Assembly (NCBI GenBank): GCA_021797055.1
Contig: JAKAAI010000050.1
Span: 1-12,414 of the forward strand
Source: Thermoplasmata archaeon
GTDB taxonomy: Archaea > Thermoplasmatota > Thermoplasmata > Thermoplasmatales > Thermoplasmataceae
DNA length: 12,414 nucleotides
Reading direction: 5' to 3'
The notes beneath the pieces are model-generated. The model was not told the origin of the DNA. It saw nothing but the letters and a program-made list of their open reading frames with translations, and made no database searches. Of the stretch, positions 1 to 7,762 are shown in pieces. The translations under genes and the position numbers were made by a program. Position 1 is the first letter of the stretch; every line of letters starts with the position of its first letter.

Positions 1-89
1 CAGGTAGATAATCAGTATTACGCTGTATCCCTCGTGAATATTTACCGATACAATATATCAGCAAATCTCATAATTCTTTATGTTTTTAG

Positions 90-143
90 TATTTTAGACA
101 ACAAAAATCTTTTAATATAGGAACGTTTAAAGTGTCTAAAATA
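90..143. repeat. 11-bp perfect inverted repeat bracketing the tes core promoter
   Basis: The left arm TATTTTAGACA (90-100) and the right arm TGTCTAAAATA (133-143) are exact reverse complements with a 32-bp spacer. The arm centres are 43 bp apart, about four helical turns, so two bound proteins would sit on the same DNA face. The spacer holds the TATA-like element, and the right arm overlaps the predicted transcription start and touches the ribosome binding site. That a DNA-binding regulator uses it is an inference. If transcription starts further upstream, the arms could instead form an RNA stem next to the Shine-Dalgarno sequence. Confidence 0.75.
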
Positions 144-147
144 GGAG
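105..147 (+). promoter_or_regulatory. tes promoter and ribosome binding site
   Basis: An AT-rich element TTTAATATA (111-119), preceded by A-rich sequence, fits an archaeal TATA box. It predicts transcription starting near position 140. AGGAG at 143-147 is a good Shine-Dalgarno sequence 9 nt before the ATG at 157. This gene would therefore have a short leader, unlike most other genes in the window. The TATA assignment rests on position and composition only. Confidence 0.55.
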
Positions 148-156
148 AAAGCTGAA

Positions 157-1977
157 ATGATCGTAGCTGAAGAAATAAATAAACATCCGGAGATTCGGTT
201 TGCTGCAGACTTCGAGATAAGTAAGAATGCATCATTCAAGACAGTGGATGAGTTCGTTAGTCAAATGGGTAATCTGATAAACCCTGACATGCTTATCTTG
301 AGGGTAACTGAAAGTCTTTGCCCACTGTGTGCTGATGAAGAGAAATTCGATCAGATGAGGATACCTGCAATTGTTTATGAAAATGCGGGCGAGGTTAAGT
401 TAATTAAAGAGTGCAAGGAACATGGTATAACAAGGGAGAAGTACTGGGAAGATTATGATATGTATCAGGAAGCAAAGAAATGGGCAGACAAGGGAATAAG
501 GATACTTAACCCGAATGTTGCCTTGCTCGAAGAGAAGATCATATGTCCAACACACTGTGGACTCTGTGTAAAGCACAAATCCCACACAGGTCTTGGAAAC
601 ATCGTTGTAACCAACCGTTGTGATTTGTCCTGCTGGTACTGCTTCTTCTATGCGAAAGAGGATGAGCCGATTTATGAGCCGTCACAGGACCAGATAAGAA
701 TGATGCTCAGGAGAATGAGGAATGAGAAGCCTGTCGGTGCAAATGCAGTCCAGATAACGGGAGGAGAACCCACTATAAGGGATGATATAATAGATGTGAT
801 TAAAATAGCCAGGGAAGAGGGCTATGAACACATACAGCTTAACACTAACAGTGTTAGGGCAGCATTCGATCCTGATTTCCCGAAGAAAGTCAGAGAAGTA
901 GGTTCAAATGTCATTTACACATCTTTCGACGGCCCGACTCCCAGGTCAAACCCGAAGAACTTCTGGGAAATTCCTGCGGCTCTTGAGAACTACAAAAATG
1001 CTCCACTTGGTGTCGTTCTTGTTCCTACCGTCATAGGTGGAATAAACGATCATTATCTGGGTGACATTATAAGATTTGGTCTCTCAAACATAGATGTTGT
1101 GAGGGCGGTTAATTTCCAGCCCGTAAGTCTTGTTGGTAGAATGCCTGACAGAATGAGGGAAAAGCAGAGAGTTACAATCCCAGGCTGCATTAAAAAGATT
1201 GAGCAGCAGACCGATGGAATGATCGGCAGGGAGGACTTCTTCACAGTTCCATCTACAACGAAGGTTTCAAACTTTGTCGAGGCCCTTAAAGGCAAGGATA
1301 TGTACAAGCTCTCCATACATTTCGCGTGCGGAATGGGTACCTACATCTTCAAAGATGGTGACAAGGTTACACCTATTACCAGATTCATAGATGTCAGGGG
1401 AATGTTCGAGTACATGGGTGAGCTAGGGGATGAGATGAAAGGATCAACGTTCAAGAGACTGAAGAAAGTTGAATCTGTTTCAAAGTTACTCTTCAATCTC
1501 GGCAAGTTCGTTGATTACGAGAAGGCACCGAAAGACTTCAAACTGAAGGACATGGTCTACAATGCATTCACTGATGGTGACTACCATGGGCTAAAGGCAT
1601 TCCACTACAAGTCAATGTTTGTAGGTTTCATGCATTTCATGGATCCGTACACATATGATGTTGACCGTGTAGAGAGATGTGATATACACTATGCAATGCC
1701 AGACGGAAGGGTCGTTCCATTCTGCGCCTTCAATGTGATACCTGAACTTTACAGGGATGCAACCCAGAGGAAATATTCTATACCCGCCAAAATGTACGAA
1801 GAGAGAACCGGTAAGGTTCTTAAGAAAGAGAAATACTTCAGGGACTATACAATGGAAGAGAAGCGCAAGATCCTGAAGTTCTATGAGGATAGTATCGGCA
1901 GGAAGCTTCGTGAAGACGAGATTGGATTGAACCTCGAAGAAGCAATACCAGTGATCTCCTCGGCAAAGCCCGAGTGA
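157..1977 (+). CDS. tes: Radical SAM tetraether lipid synthase (Tes family)
   Basis: This is a radical SAM enzyme resembling tetraether synthase (the MJ0619/Tes family), which joins the phytanyl ends of two archaeols to build membrane-spanning GDGT lipids. The radical SAM motif is CDLSCWYC, with C155, C159 and C162 expected to bind the [4Fe-4S] cluster that cleaves S-adenosylmethionine. GGEP at 202-205 is the usual SAM-binding motif. Before the core lie CPLC (C55, C58), C86, and CPTHCGLC (C130, C134, C137). After it lie C344, C391, C508 and C523. Such extra cysteines fit the additional Fe-S clusters and rubredoxin-like iron known in Tes, but assigning individual ligands here is inference. There is no signal peptide or membrane helix, as expected for an enzyme working at the membrane surface. 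The start is supported by AGGAG 9 nt upstream. A related radical SAM lipid enzyme of the same family is the main alternative. Confidence 0.88.
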   Translation: MIVAEEINKHPEIRFAADFEISKNASFKTVDEFVSQMGNLINPDMLILRVTESLCPLCADEEKFDQMRIPAIVYENAGEVKLIKECKEHGITREKYWEDYDMYQEAKKWADKGIRILNPNVALLEEKIICPTHCGLCVKHKSHTGLGNIVVTNRCDLSCWYCFFYAKEDEPIYEPSQDQIRMMLRRMRNEKPVGANAVQITGGEPTIRDDIIDVIKIAREEGYEHIQLNTNSVRAAFDPDFPKKVREVGSNVIYTSFDGPTPRSNPKNFWEIPAALENYKNAPLGVVLVPTVIGGINDHYLGDIIRFGLSNIDVVRAVNFQPVSLVGRMPDRMREKQRVTIPGCIKKIEQQTDGMIGREDFFTVPSTTKVSNFVEALKGKDMYKLSIHFACGMGTYIFKDGDKVTPITRFIDVRGMFEYMGELGDEMKGSTFKRLKKVESVSKLLFNLGKFVDYEKAPKDFKLKDMVYNAFTDGDYHGLKAFHYKSMFVGFMHFMDPYTYDVDRVERCDIHYAMPDGRVVPFCAFNVIPELYRDATQRKYSIPAKMYEERTGKVLKKEKYFRDYTMEEKRKILKFYEDSIGRKLREDEIGLNLEEAIPVISSAKPE

Positions 1978-1979
1978 GA

Positions 1980-1998
1980 ATTTTAATTTTTTAATTTT
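1980..1998 (+). terminator. Candidate oligo-T termination tract after tes
   Basis: The gap between tes and the archease gene is almost pure A/T, with T runs of four, six and four and no hairpin. Archaeal RNA polymerase can terminate on such runs. The archease gene begins inside the same tract, so it could instead give only partial read-through, or act as an AT-rich initiation region. It cannot be assigned from sequence alone. Confidence 0.3.
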
Positions 1999-2389
1999 GA
2001 ATAGATTTAAAACCTTAAAGCACACAGCAGACATAACTGTCAGGATTTACGGGAATAATCCTGAAGGAATTTTACTGAATTCTATAAGTACTTTGGCAAC
2101 TTTATTTTACAAAAATAAAGTCAGTTTTAATACCTTTCACAAAACTCTGAATCTTCCAAATAAAATAAATCCTTCATATATCGTTTCGATTCTCAACGTG
2201 ATTATATCTGACCTCGAAACTGATGGAATATTATATTACGAGGGAAATATATCAAATTCCAAACTTGAGCTTAATGGTTACAGGCCAGGGGAACAACTGA
2301 AAAAGAAGAATGAAATAAAAGCTGCAACCTTCCACAATATACCTGAGAATTTTATTGGTAATTACATTGACATAACTTTTGACGTATGA
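1997..2389 (+). CDS. Archease (RtcB tRNA-splicing ligase cofactor)
   Basis: Archease is a small metal-binding protein that helps the RNA ligase RtcB become guanylylated and turn over during tRNA splicing. The N-terminal signature is present as KHTADITVRIYG (residues 8-19), and the protein ends in the typical ITFDV, whose aspartate binds metal together with that of HTAD. The length of 130 residues is usual. The start is TTG at 1997. It is the only standard start codon between the last in-frame stop (1952-1954) and the HTAD motif, and no Shine-Dalgarno sequence precedes it. The gene lies 19 bp after tes, so it may be co-transcribed with it or only weakly expressed. It looks more AT-rich than its neighbours. 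No rtcB is visible in the window. Confidence 0.87.
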   Translation: MNRFKTLKHTADITVRIYGNNPEGILLNSISTLATLFYKNKVSFNTFHKTLNLPNKINPSYIVSILNVIISDLETDGILYYEGNISNSKLELNGYRPGEQLKKKNEIKAATFHNIPENFIGNYIDITFDV

Positions 2390-2401
2390 CATCACTGAAT
2401 A

Positions 2402-2449
2402 TTGGCGCTTACATAAGTTAAATATTATTCTCATATATCGCCAAACAAC
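2402..2449 (+). promoter_or_regulatory. pdaD promoter, leaderless type, flanked by short inverted repeat
   Basis: The element GTTAAATATTA (2417-2427) is centred about 28 bp before the ATG at 2450. This fits an archaeal TATA box with transcription starting at or next to the start codon. No Shine-Dalgarno sequence precedes the ATG. TTGGCG (2402-2407) and CGCCAA (2439-2444) form a 6-bp inverted repeat around the element. These arms stand out as GC-rich islands in AT-rich DNA, but a 6-bp pair can arise by chance. Confidence 0.5.
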
Positions 2450-3001
2450 ATGATATCCTACGTGCCACATAAGATATTTTTTACCAGGGGAATAGGTCGA
2501 GCGCCAAGCCAGCTTCAGTCTTTTGAAGAAGCTCTTAGAGATGCGGGAATAGCTCCATACAATCTGATTAGTGTAAGCTCAATTTTTCCCCCGCAGGCAG
2601 AGCTAATTTCCCGGGAAGAGGGGACAAAAATGCTAAAACCAGGTCAGATACTTTACACTGTTCTCGCGAGGAATTCTTCAAATGAACAGAACAGGATGCT
2701 ATCAGCGGCAATAGGCTACGCACTTCCTAAAGATAGAAACAAATGGGGATATCTGAGTGAGCATCACAGTTTTGGAGAGACAGAAAAGCAGGCTGGAGAC
2801 TTTGCAGAGAAACTTGCAGCAGAAATGCTTGCAAGCACTCTTGGAGAGAGAGAAAATCTTGCACTTGACGAGAAGAGAAATGAATATGTATTGAAAGACA
2901 GGATTTTGACAACGAAAAACATATGTTCAACTGCGGTAGTTATGAAGCAGAATGAGTGGACAACTGCAATTGCAGCAGCAGTCCTGATCATGCCGTCTTA
3001 G
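2450..3001 (+). CDS. pdaD: Pyruvoyl-dependent arginine decarboxylase
   Basis: This enzyme decarboxylates arginine to agmatine. Archaea use agmatine for polyamine synthesis and to make agmatidine in the anticodon of tRNA-Ile. The proenzyme cleaves itself between two serines, and the second serine becomes the catalytic pyruvoyl group. The conserved site is [11 protein letters not shown], with the Ser43-Ser44 pair. E104 in [11 protein letters not shown] sits where the family has its catalytic glutamate. The length of 183 residues is close to the family norm (about 160-170). The gene has its own leaderless-type promoter and is followed after 7 bp by leuS, so the two probably form an operon. Another pyruvoyl-dependent amino-acid decarboxylase is possible but less likely in this context. 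Confidence 0.9.
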   Translation: MISYVPHKIFFTRGIGRAPSQLQSFEEALRDAGIAPYNLISVSSIFPPQAELISREEGTKMLKPGQILYTVLARNSSNEQNRMLSAAIGYALPKDRNKWGYLSEHHSFGETEKQAGDFAEKLAAEMLASTLGERENLALDEKRNEYVLKDRILTTKNICSTAVVMKQNEWTTAIAAAVLIMPS

Positions 3002-3006
3002 GTGTG
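3000..3006 (+). promoter_or_regulatory. leuS ribosome binding site overlapping the pdaD stop
   Basis: AGGTG within 3000-3006 matches the archaeal Shine-Dalgarno consensus. It overlaps the last bases of the pdaD TAG stop and ends a few nucleotides before the leuS ATG at 3009. This supports the chosen leuS start and suggests leuS is translated as the second gene of a pdaD-leuS mRNA. Confidence 0.65.
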
Positions 3007-3008
3007 CC

Positions 3009-5747
3009 ATGGCTAGTGATATAGAGGCAAAATGGCAGGAAAAATGGCAAAAATCTGCTATTTTCAGTCCAAGAATAGATAATGGAAAGAAGAAATATTT
3101 CTTAACGATTCCATGGCCCTATACAAGCGGTTCATTGCATGTTGGCCATGGAAGAACTTACACATTGGGTGACATAATATCTAGATACAAAAGGGCAAGA
3201 GGCTTCAATGTCCTATTTCCAATGGCATTTCATGAATCGGGAACACCAGTTCTCTCAATTTCGCAGAAACTGAAAAAGCGGGATCCTTCAACTATTGCTC
3301 TTTATACTGAATATTTGAAGGAATATGGTGAAGTTGACATAAATAAGAGACTGAAGGATTTTGAGGATCCTCTGGAAATAGCTACATACTTTTCAAGGGC
3401 TATTATACATGACTTCAACAAGATGGGATATTCCATTGATTGGTCAAGAGAGTTCACATCCGCCGAACCAATGTATCAGGAATTTGTAACCTGGCAGTTT
3501 AACAAGCTGAATTCACTTGGTTATATCAAACGCGGTGATTATCCTATTCTTTTCAGTGTTGAGGATCAGAACCCTGTTGGCGAGGATGATATCAAGGATG
3601 GTGATACTGATAAAGTTTCGATTGAGGAATTCACCGGTATAATATTCAAAGGTGGAAGTTTTTCCCTTGCTGCCGGTTCTCTGCGACCAGAGACAATATA
3701 CGGAATCACCAATCTATGGATATCCGATAAAGGTACATATGTTCTAATTAAATTATCTGGACAAAATATTGTTGTATCCGAAAACGCAATTGAAAAAATG
3801 AAATCACAGAATCTGGATCTTGAAATTATACGAAGAATGGAGAAAAAAGAGATTCTCTCTTCAAAATTCTCTGTACCCGTTGTAGGGACGGAAGTTCCAG
3901 TGTATGAAACGGGATTTGTCGATCCGGACAATGCAACAGGAATAGTTTATTCAGTTCCCGCTCACTCTATAATGGATTATGTTGCACTTAGCGAAACCAT
4001 GCCTGACCTTAAGATACAATACATAATCAATATGCCAAAAGGATCACAGAGCACCGTTCTCGATCTTGTAAAAAAGTTCAAAATCAGAAGCATTGAAGAT
4101 TCTGACAGTATACAGGAAGCGACACAGATACTGTACAGAGATGAATATTACTCGGGCATCATGAAGGAAGGATGTGGTATTATATCATCAATGCCTGTGC
4201 AGCGGGCAAGAGAAAAAATAAGAGATCTTCTCCTGTCAGAAAAACTTGCTTTTCCAATATTTGAAACTAGCCGGAAAGCATGGACTAGAAACGGGTCCAG
4301 GGTAATCGTTGCGATCGTTAAGGACCAGTGGTTCCTGGATTATTCCAATGTAGAATGGAAGAAGAAGTCACATGCACTTGTTGACAGAATGATATTTTAC
4401 CCTGAATATCTGAAGAAGACGTTCAATGATGCGATAGACTGGCTTAAGCTGAGACCATGTGCTAGGCGACGTGGCCTCGGGACAAAACTTCCAATGGATC
4501 CTAACTGGGTCATAGAGTCTCTTTCCGATTCGACCATATATCCTGCAGTTTACACAAATGCGCCTTCTCTGAGAAAGATATATGAAAAACTTGGAAAAAT
4601 TCCAAATGAGATTCTCGATTATATTTTCGGATCTGACGACATTAAAATGCCACGAATAACTGATTCAACAGTTTCTGAACTTGTAAAAGAGGCAAAAAGA
4701 CAAAAGTCTTACTGGTACGGAGTCGATACCAGGTTGACCACACAGCCACATATATCAAATCATCTCTCCTTTTATATCATGAACCATGTAGCACTCTTTG
4801 ATGAGCATGATCTTCCGGTTCAGATAATTATATCAGGAATAGTTACGTCAAAAGGTGCAAAGATAGGCAAAAGCAAAGGTAATGTTGTTTCCCTTCCAAG
4901 CGTGGTTGAAAACTATTCAGCTGATATATTCAGAATGTTTGTTGCGGTTGGAGCCGACATATCGACGGATCTGGACTGGAATGAAAACGATGTATCCGTT
5001 CAGACGAAAAAGATTGAAGCATTTTCTCAGATTATGGAAAATTACAGGAAAACAGAAGCGCCGCTTGTGTATATAGAGAAATGGTTCCTATCCTCCTTTT
5101 TCACAAAATACAAAAGCTACATTGATCTGATGGATTCCGGGAACATTCGTGGCGCAAATGTTCACATTTTTCATGAAGTGCTTAACGACCTCAAGTACCT
5201 TGAACGCAGGGGTGGAAGGATCGAAGCAGTTCTTCCTGTAATCATAAAACACTGGCTTGTTGCCTTGATGCCGGTGATTCCGCACCTTGCTGAAGAGTAC
5301 TGGCACAGGCATGTACGGGATACATTCGTGAGCCTGGAAATGCTTCCAGATATACCATCAGGTGTTCTTGATGAATCTTTGCTTGAAATGGAGAATTATC
5401 TGATAAAGCTCATAGAGGATATAAGGGAAATAATAAAGGCAACCGGTATAACACCTTCAAAAATTGGAATCGAGGTCAGTGGTGAAACAATTAATACCCT
5501 TCTCACACATTTTGAGAGAAACAATTTATCTGAGATACCCGGTCATTACAAACACCTCATCCCTGAATATATGAAGAACAGGAGGAATATATCTGGCACT
5601 GCATTCAATGAATTGGATTTCGTCAAAGAGAACCTGTCTTACCTGAGAGAGGTCTTCTCCTGCAGTGTCGAGGTTGATGTTGCATCGATTAAAATTAATG
5701 GAAAAAATGCCTGGCCAGGGAGACCGGTGATTCGTCTAGAGAAGTAG
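3009..5747 (+). CDS. leuS: Leucyl-tRNA synthetase, archaeal type
   Basis: This class I aminoacyl-tRNA synthetase attaches leucine to tRNA-Leu in the cytoplasm. The HIGH motif is HVGH (44-47) and the KMSKS loop is KIGKS followed by KGN (618-625). The CP1 editing domain lies roughly at residues 195-440. It carries the threonine-rich region LRPETIYG (225-232) and SVPAHSIMDY, whose D323 is probably the universal editing aspartate. The block RPCARRRGLGT (482-492) followed by IESLSDSTIYPA is typical of archaeal and eukaryotic-type LeuRS. At 912 residues it is somewhat shorter than the roughly 960 common in archaea. All main motifs are intact, so it should be active. It is probably co-transcribed with pdaD. 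Confidence 0.96.
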   Translation: MASDIEAKWQEKWQKSAIFSPRIDNGKKKYFLTIPWPYTSGSLHVGHGRTYTLGDIISRYKRARGFNVLFPMAFHESGTPVLSISQKLKKRDPSTIALYTEYLKEYGEVDINKRLKDFEDPLEIATYFSRAIIHDFNKMGYSIDWSREFTSAEPMYQEFVTWQFNKLNSLGYIKRGDYPILFSVEDQNPVGEDDIKDGDTDKVSIEEFTGIIFKGGSFSLAAGSLRPETIYGITNLWISDKGTYVLIKLSGQNIVVSENAIEKMKSQNLDLEIIRRMEKKEILSSKFSVPVVGTEVPVYETGFVDPDNATGIVYSVPAHSIMDYVALSETMPDLKIQYIINMPKGSQSTVLDLVKKFKIRSIEDSDSIQEATQILYRDEYYSGIMKEGCGIISSMPVQRAREKIRDLLLSEKLAFPIFETSRKAWTRNGSRVIVAIVKDQWFLDYSNVEWKKKSHALVDRMIFYPEYLKKTFNDAIDWLKLRPCARRRGLGTKLPMDPNWVIESLSDSTIYPAVYTNAPSLRKIYEKLGKIPNEILDYIFGSDDIKMPRITDSTVSELVKEAKRQKSYWYGVDTRLTTQPHISNHLSFYIMNHVALFDEHDLPVQIIISGIVTSKGAKIGKSKGNVVSLPSVVENYSADIFRMFVAVGADISTDLDWNENDVSVQTKKIEAFSQIMENYRKTEAPLVYIEKWFLSSFFTKYKSYIDLMDSGNIRGANVHIFHEVLNDLKYLERRGGRIEAVLPVIIKHWLVALMPVIPHLAEEYWHRHVRDTFVSLEMLPDIPSGVLDESLLEMENYLIKLIEDIREIIKATGITPSKIGIEVSGETINTLLTHFERNNLSEIPGHYKHLIPEYMKNRRNISGTAFNELDFVKENLSYLREVFSCSVEVDVASIKINGKNAWPGRPVIRLEK

Positions 5748-5766
5748 GACTGGAATCATAAGATTG

Positions 5767-5775
5767 TTATAAATA
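5767..5775 (+). promoter_or_regulatory. TATA element of the aldolase-dehydrogenase gene
   Basis: TTATAAATA lies about 21 bp (centre to start) before the ATG at 5792, in the 44-bp gap after leuS. The position predicts a leaderless or nearly leaderless mRNA, and no Shine-Dalgarno sequence precedes the ATG. The fusion gene thus appears to be transcribed separately from leuS. Confidence 0.6.
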
Positions 5776-5791
5776 CCAGGGATTCGGTTTC

Positions 5792-7762
5792 ATGAAATCT
5801 CTCTGGAAGGATAGTGACAGTGGAACAGATCCGCTGTCTCACGAAGTGTATATCTCTCATCTATTGGGCGCTGAAAAAGATCTTGTCTTACATGGTGGCG
5901 GGAACACCTCCGTAAAAGTTATCGAATCTGATCATGCGATGAGAGATATTCGCGTACTTCGTGTAAAGGGAAGCGGCTCGGATCTTTCTACGATAACAGC
6001 TAGCGGTTTCACAGGGTTAAGAATGGATGATATGCTTCTCGCAAAGAGGATAGATGAGATGGATGATTTCAAAATGGCCGAATACCTGCAGAAAAGCATG
6101 GTAAACCCGTCCGAGGCTGCACCGAGCGTTGAGTCTTTCCTCCACGCATTCATAGATTTTACCTACGTGAATCACTCTCATTCTGATGCTTTGCTTTCTA
6201 TAACCAACACTGATCTGAGTGACAGTGAGATTCAGAAAATACTAGGGGAAGTTGTTGTTTTACCTTATGTACCACCAGGTTTTAAACTTGCAAAGGAAGT
6301 CCTGAAGGTTTCAGATAAGCTCAAGAAATCAAGAGGTCTTGTTCTGAGGAATCATGGCCTATTCACGTACTCGAACGATCCAAAAGAATCATATAAAAAT
6401 CATATCGATCTTGTCACAAGAGCTGAGGAATACTGTCATTCAAGAACTGCTGGAAAGATATTCACGAAACAGCACGGGACTATAACGATAGAGGAGTATA
6501 CCTTTCTGCCAGTTTTAAGGGGGATCCTATCTAAAAATAAGAGAAAGATACTTGTCATAAATAAATCACCTGAGGCAGTTGAGATCGCAACTTCGGCTGA
6601 GGCTGAGGAGATCTGCTCATATGGACCGGCCACTCCTGATATGTTGATAAGGACAAAGTTCGACTTCCTTTATTTAAAGGAACCTGAAAAGGCAGCAGAA
6701 CTGGTTGAATCATTCAAATCCAATTATGTGAAAGAGCATTCCCTCTACGTGAAAGGTTATCCCATTCATGACCCTTTTCCAGCTGTTATAGTTGTTCGCG
6801 GCTACGGCATAATCAGCGCTGGGATATCACATAAGGAAGCATCGATCATTATGGATCAGGCAATGCATTCTTTTAAGGTAAACGGCGTGGCTAGGAAACT
6901 GGGAAAACATAAATTTCTGACAAAAAAAGAGGCTTATGAGATGGAATACTGGCCACTCGAAGAGGCTAAGTTGAAGAAATTCAAGCCAAGGAAACTGGAG
7001 GGTACAGTTTCAGTTGTTACGGGAGCAGCCAGCGGAATAGGACTAGAGGTTTTCAGAACACTCTCAAAAGCCGGTTCCCATGTTGTCGCAATTGATTTGA
7101 ACAAGGAAATTGACCAGGTTTCAAAGAAAGTTATGTCTGAAACTGGGATCATCAACCTTCCCCTGTGCGTTGATATATCGGATAATTCACAGGTCTCTTC
7201 ATCTTTCCTGAAGGTTATCGAGACGTTTGGTGGCGTGGATATAGTGTTCAATAATGCTGGGATTCTAAAGACGGCCCCATTGGAGTCGATAAAGATAGAA
7301 GATCTGGATCTTTCATATAATGTCAATTCAAAGGGGACTTTTTTAATCACGCAAAACGCTTTCAGAATAATGAAAAAACAGGGAATAGGTGGAAATTTTG
7401 TATTTAATATAACTAAAAATCTAACAAATCCTGGACCCGAAATGACTATGTATGGTTCCACAAAAGCATTTGCCGCCCATCTTTCACACTATGTTGCAAA
7501 GGAAGGTGGAAAATATAAGATCAGATCAAATATAATCAATCCAGATAAAATCTTCAGGGGCTCTAAAATATGGGAGGGCGGAGTACTGGAAGCAAGGGCC
7601 AAGGCTAAGGGACAGACCGTGGAAGAGTATAAAACTCAGAACCTTCTGGGTATTGAAGTTCTCCCTGAACACGTGGCTGGTGTGGTGATGGCACTGATTG
7701 ATGACGATGCATTTGGTGCTACAACAGATTGCATGATACCTGTGGATGGCGGTATAAAATAA
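5792..7762 (+). CDS. Bifunctional class II aldolase / short-chain dehydrogenase (RhaEW-like)
   Basis: Two enzymes are fused. The N-terminal class II aldolase/adducin domain (about 1-220) has GGGNTS (35-40), RVKGSGSDLS (57-66), NHSH with likely zinc ligands H128 and H130, and RNHG with H188. The C-terminal SDR domain (about 403-656) has TGAASGIG (410-417), NNAG (487-490) and Y554-x3-K558. D435 after the second strand favours NAD over NADP. Bacterial proteins with this layout (YuxG/RhaEW type) split rhamnulose 1-phosphate and oxidise the resulting lactaldehyde. The usual catalytic serine position appears to be Thr541 (FNITKN). No rhamnose kinase, isomerase or transporter is nearby, so the substrate is unproven and another deoxy-sugar phosphate is possible. 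The stop codon directly abuts that of the convergent reductase gene. Confidence 0.88.
   Translation: MKSLWKDSDSGTDPLSHEVYISHLLGAEKDLVLHGGGNTSVKVIESDHAMRDIRVLRVKGSGSDLSTITASGFTGLRMDDMLLAKRIDEMDDFKMAEYLQKSMVNPSEAAPSVESFLHAFIDFTYVNHSHSDALLSITNTDLSDSEIQKILGEVVVLPYVPPGFKLAKEVLKVSDKLKKSRGLVLRNHGLFTYSNDPKESYKNHIDLVTRAEEYCHSRTAGKIFTKQHGTITIEEYTFLPVLRGILSKNKRKILVINKSPEAVEIATSAEAEEICSYGPATPDMLIRTKFDFLYLKEPEKAAELVESFKSNYVKEHSLYVKGYPIHDPFPAVIVVRGYGIISAGISHKEASIIMDQAMHSFKVNGVARKLGKHKFLTKKEAYEMEYWPLEEAKLKKFKPRKLEGTVSVVTGAASGIGLEVFRTLSKAGSHVVAIDLNKEIDQVSKKVMSETGIINLPLCVDISDNSQVSSSFLKVIETFGGVDIVFNNAGILKTAPLESIKIEDLDLSYNVNSKGTFLITQNAFRIMKKQGIGGNFVFNITKNLTNPGPEMTMYGSTKAFAAHLSHYVAKEGGKYKIRSNIINPDKIFRGSKIWEGGVLEARAKAKGQTVEEYKTQNLLGIEVLPEHVAGVVMALIDDDAFGATTDCMIPVDGGIK

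Noticed and set aside
1..120. Plus-strand frame open from the window edge to TAG at 118-120 (39 codons), possibly the end of an upstream gene.
   Set aside because: The translation is rich in N, I, L and Y as expected from AT-rich DNA, matches no family I know, and runs through the tes TATA element and the left repeat arm. A chance open frame is more likely, but sequence to the left would decide.
1612..2034. A 140-codon minus-strand open frame across the end of tes and start of archease.
   Set aside because: Both plus-strand genes are well supported by motifs. The reverse frame is cysteine- and phenylalanine-rich in the way of an antisense shadow.
6934..7461. A 175-codon minus-strand open frame inside the aldolase-dehydrogenase gene.
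   Set aside because: It lies opposite the dehydrogenase domain with its conserved motifs, has no family features of its own, and is an antisense shadow.
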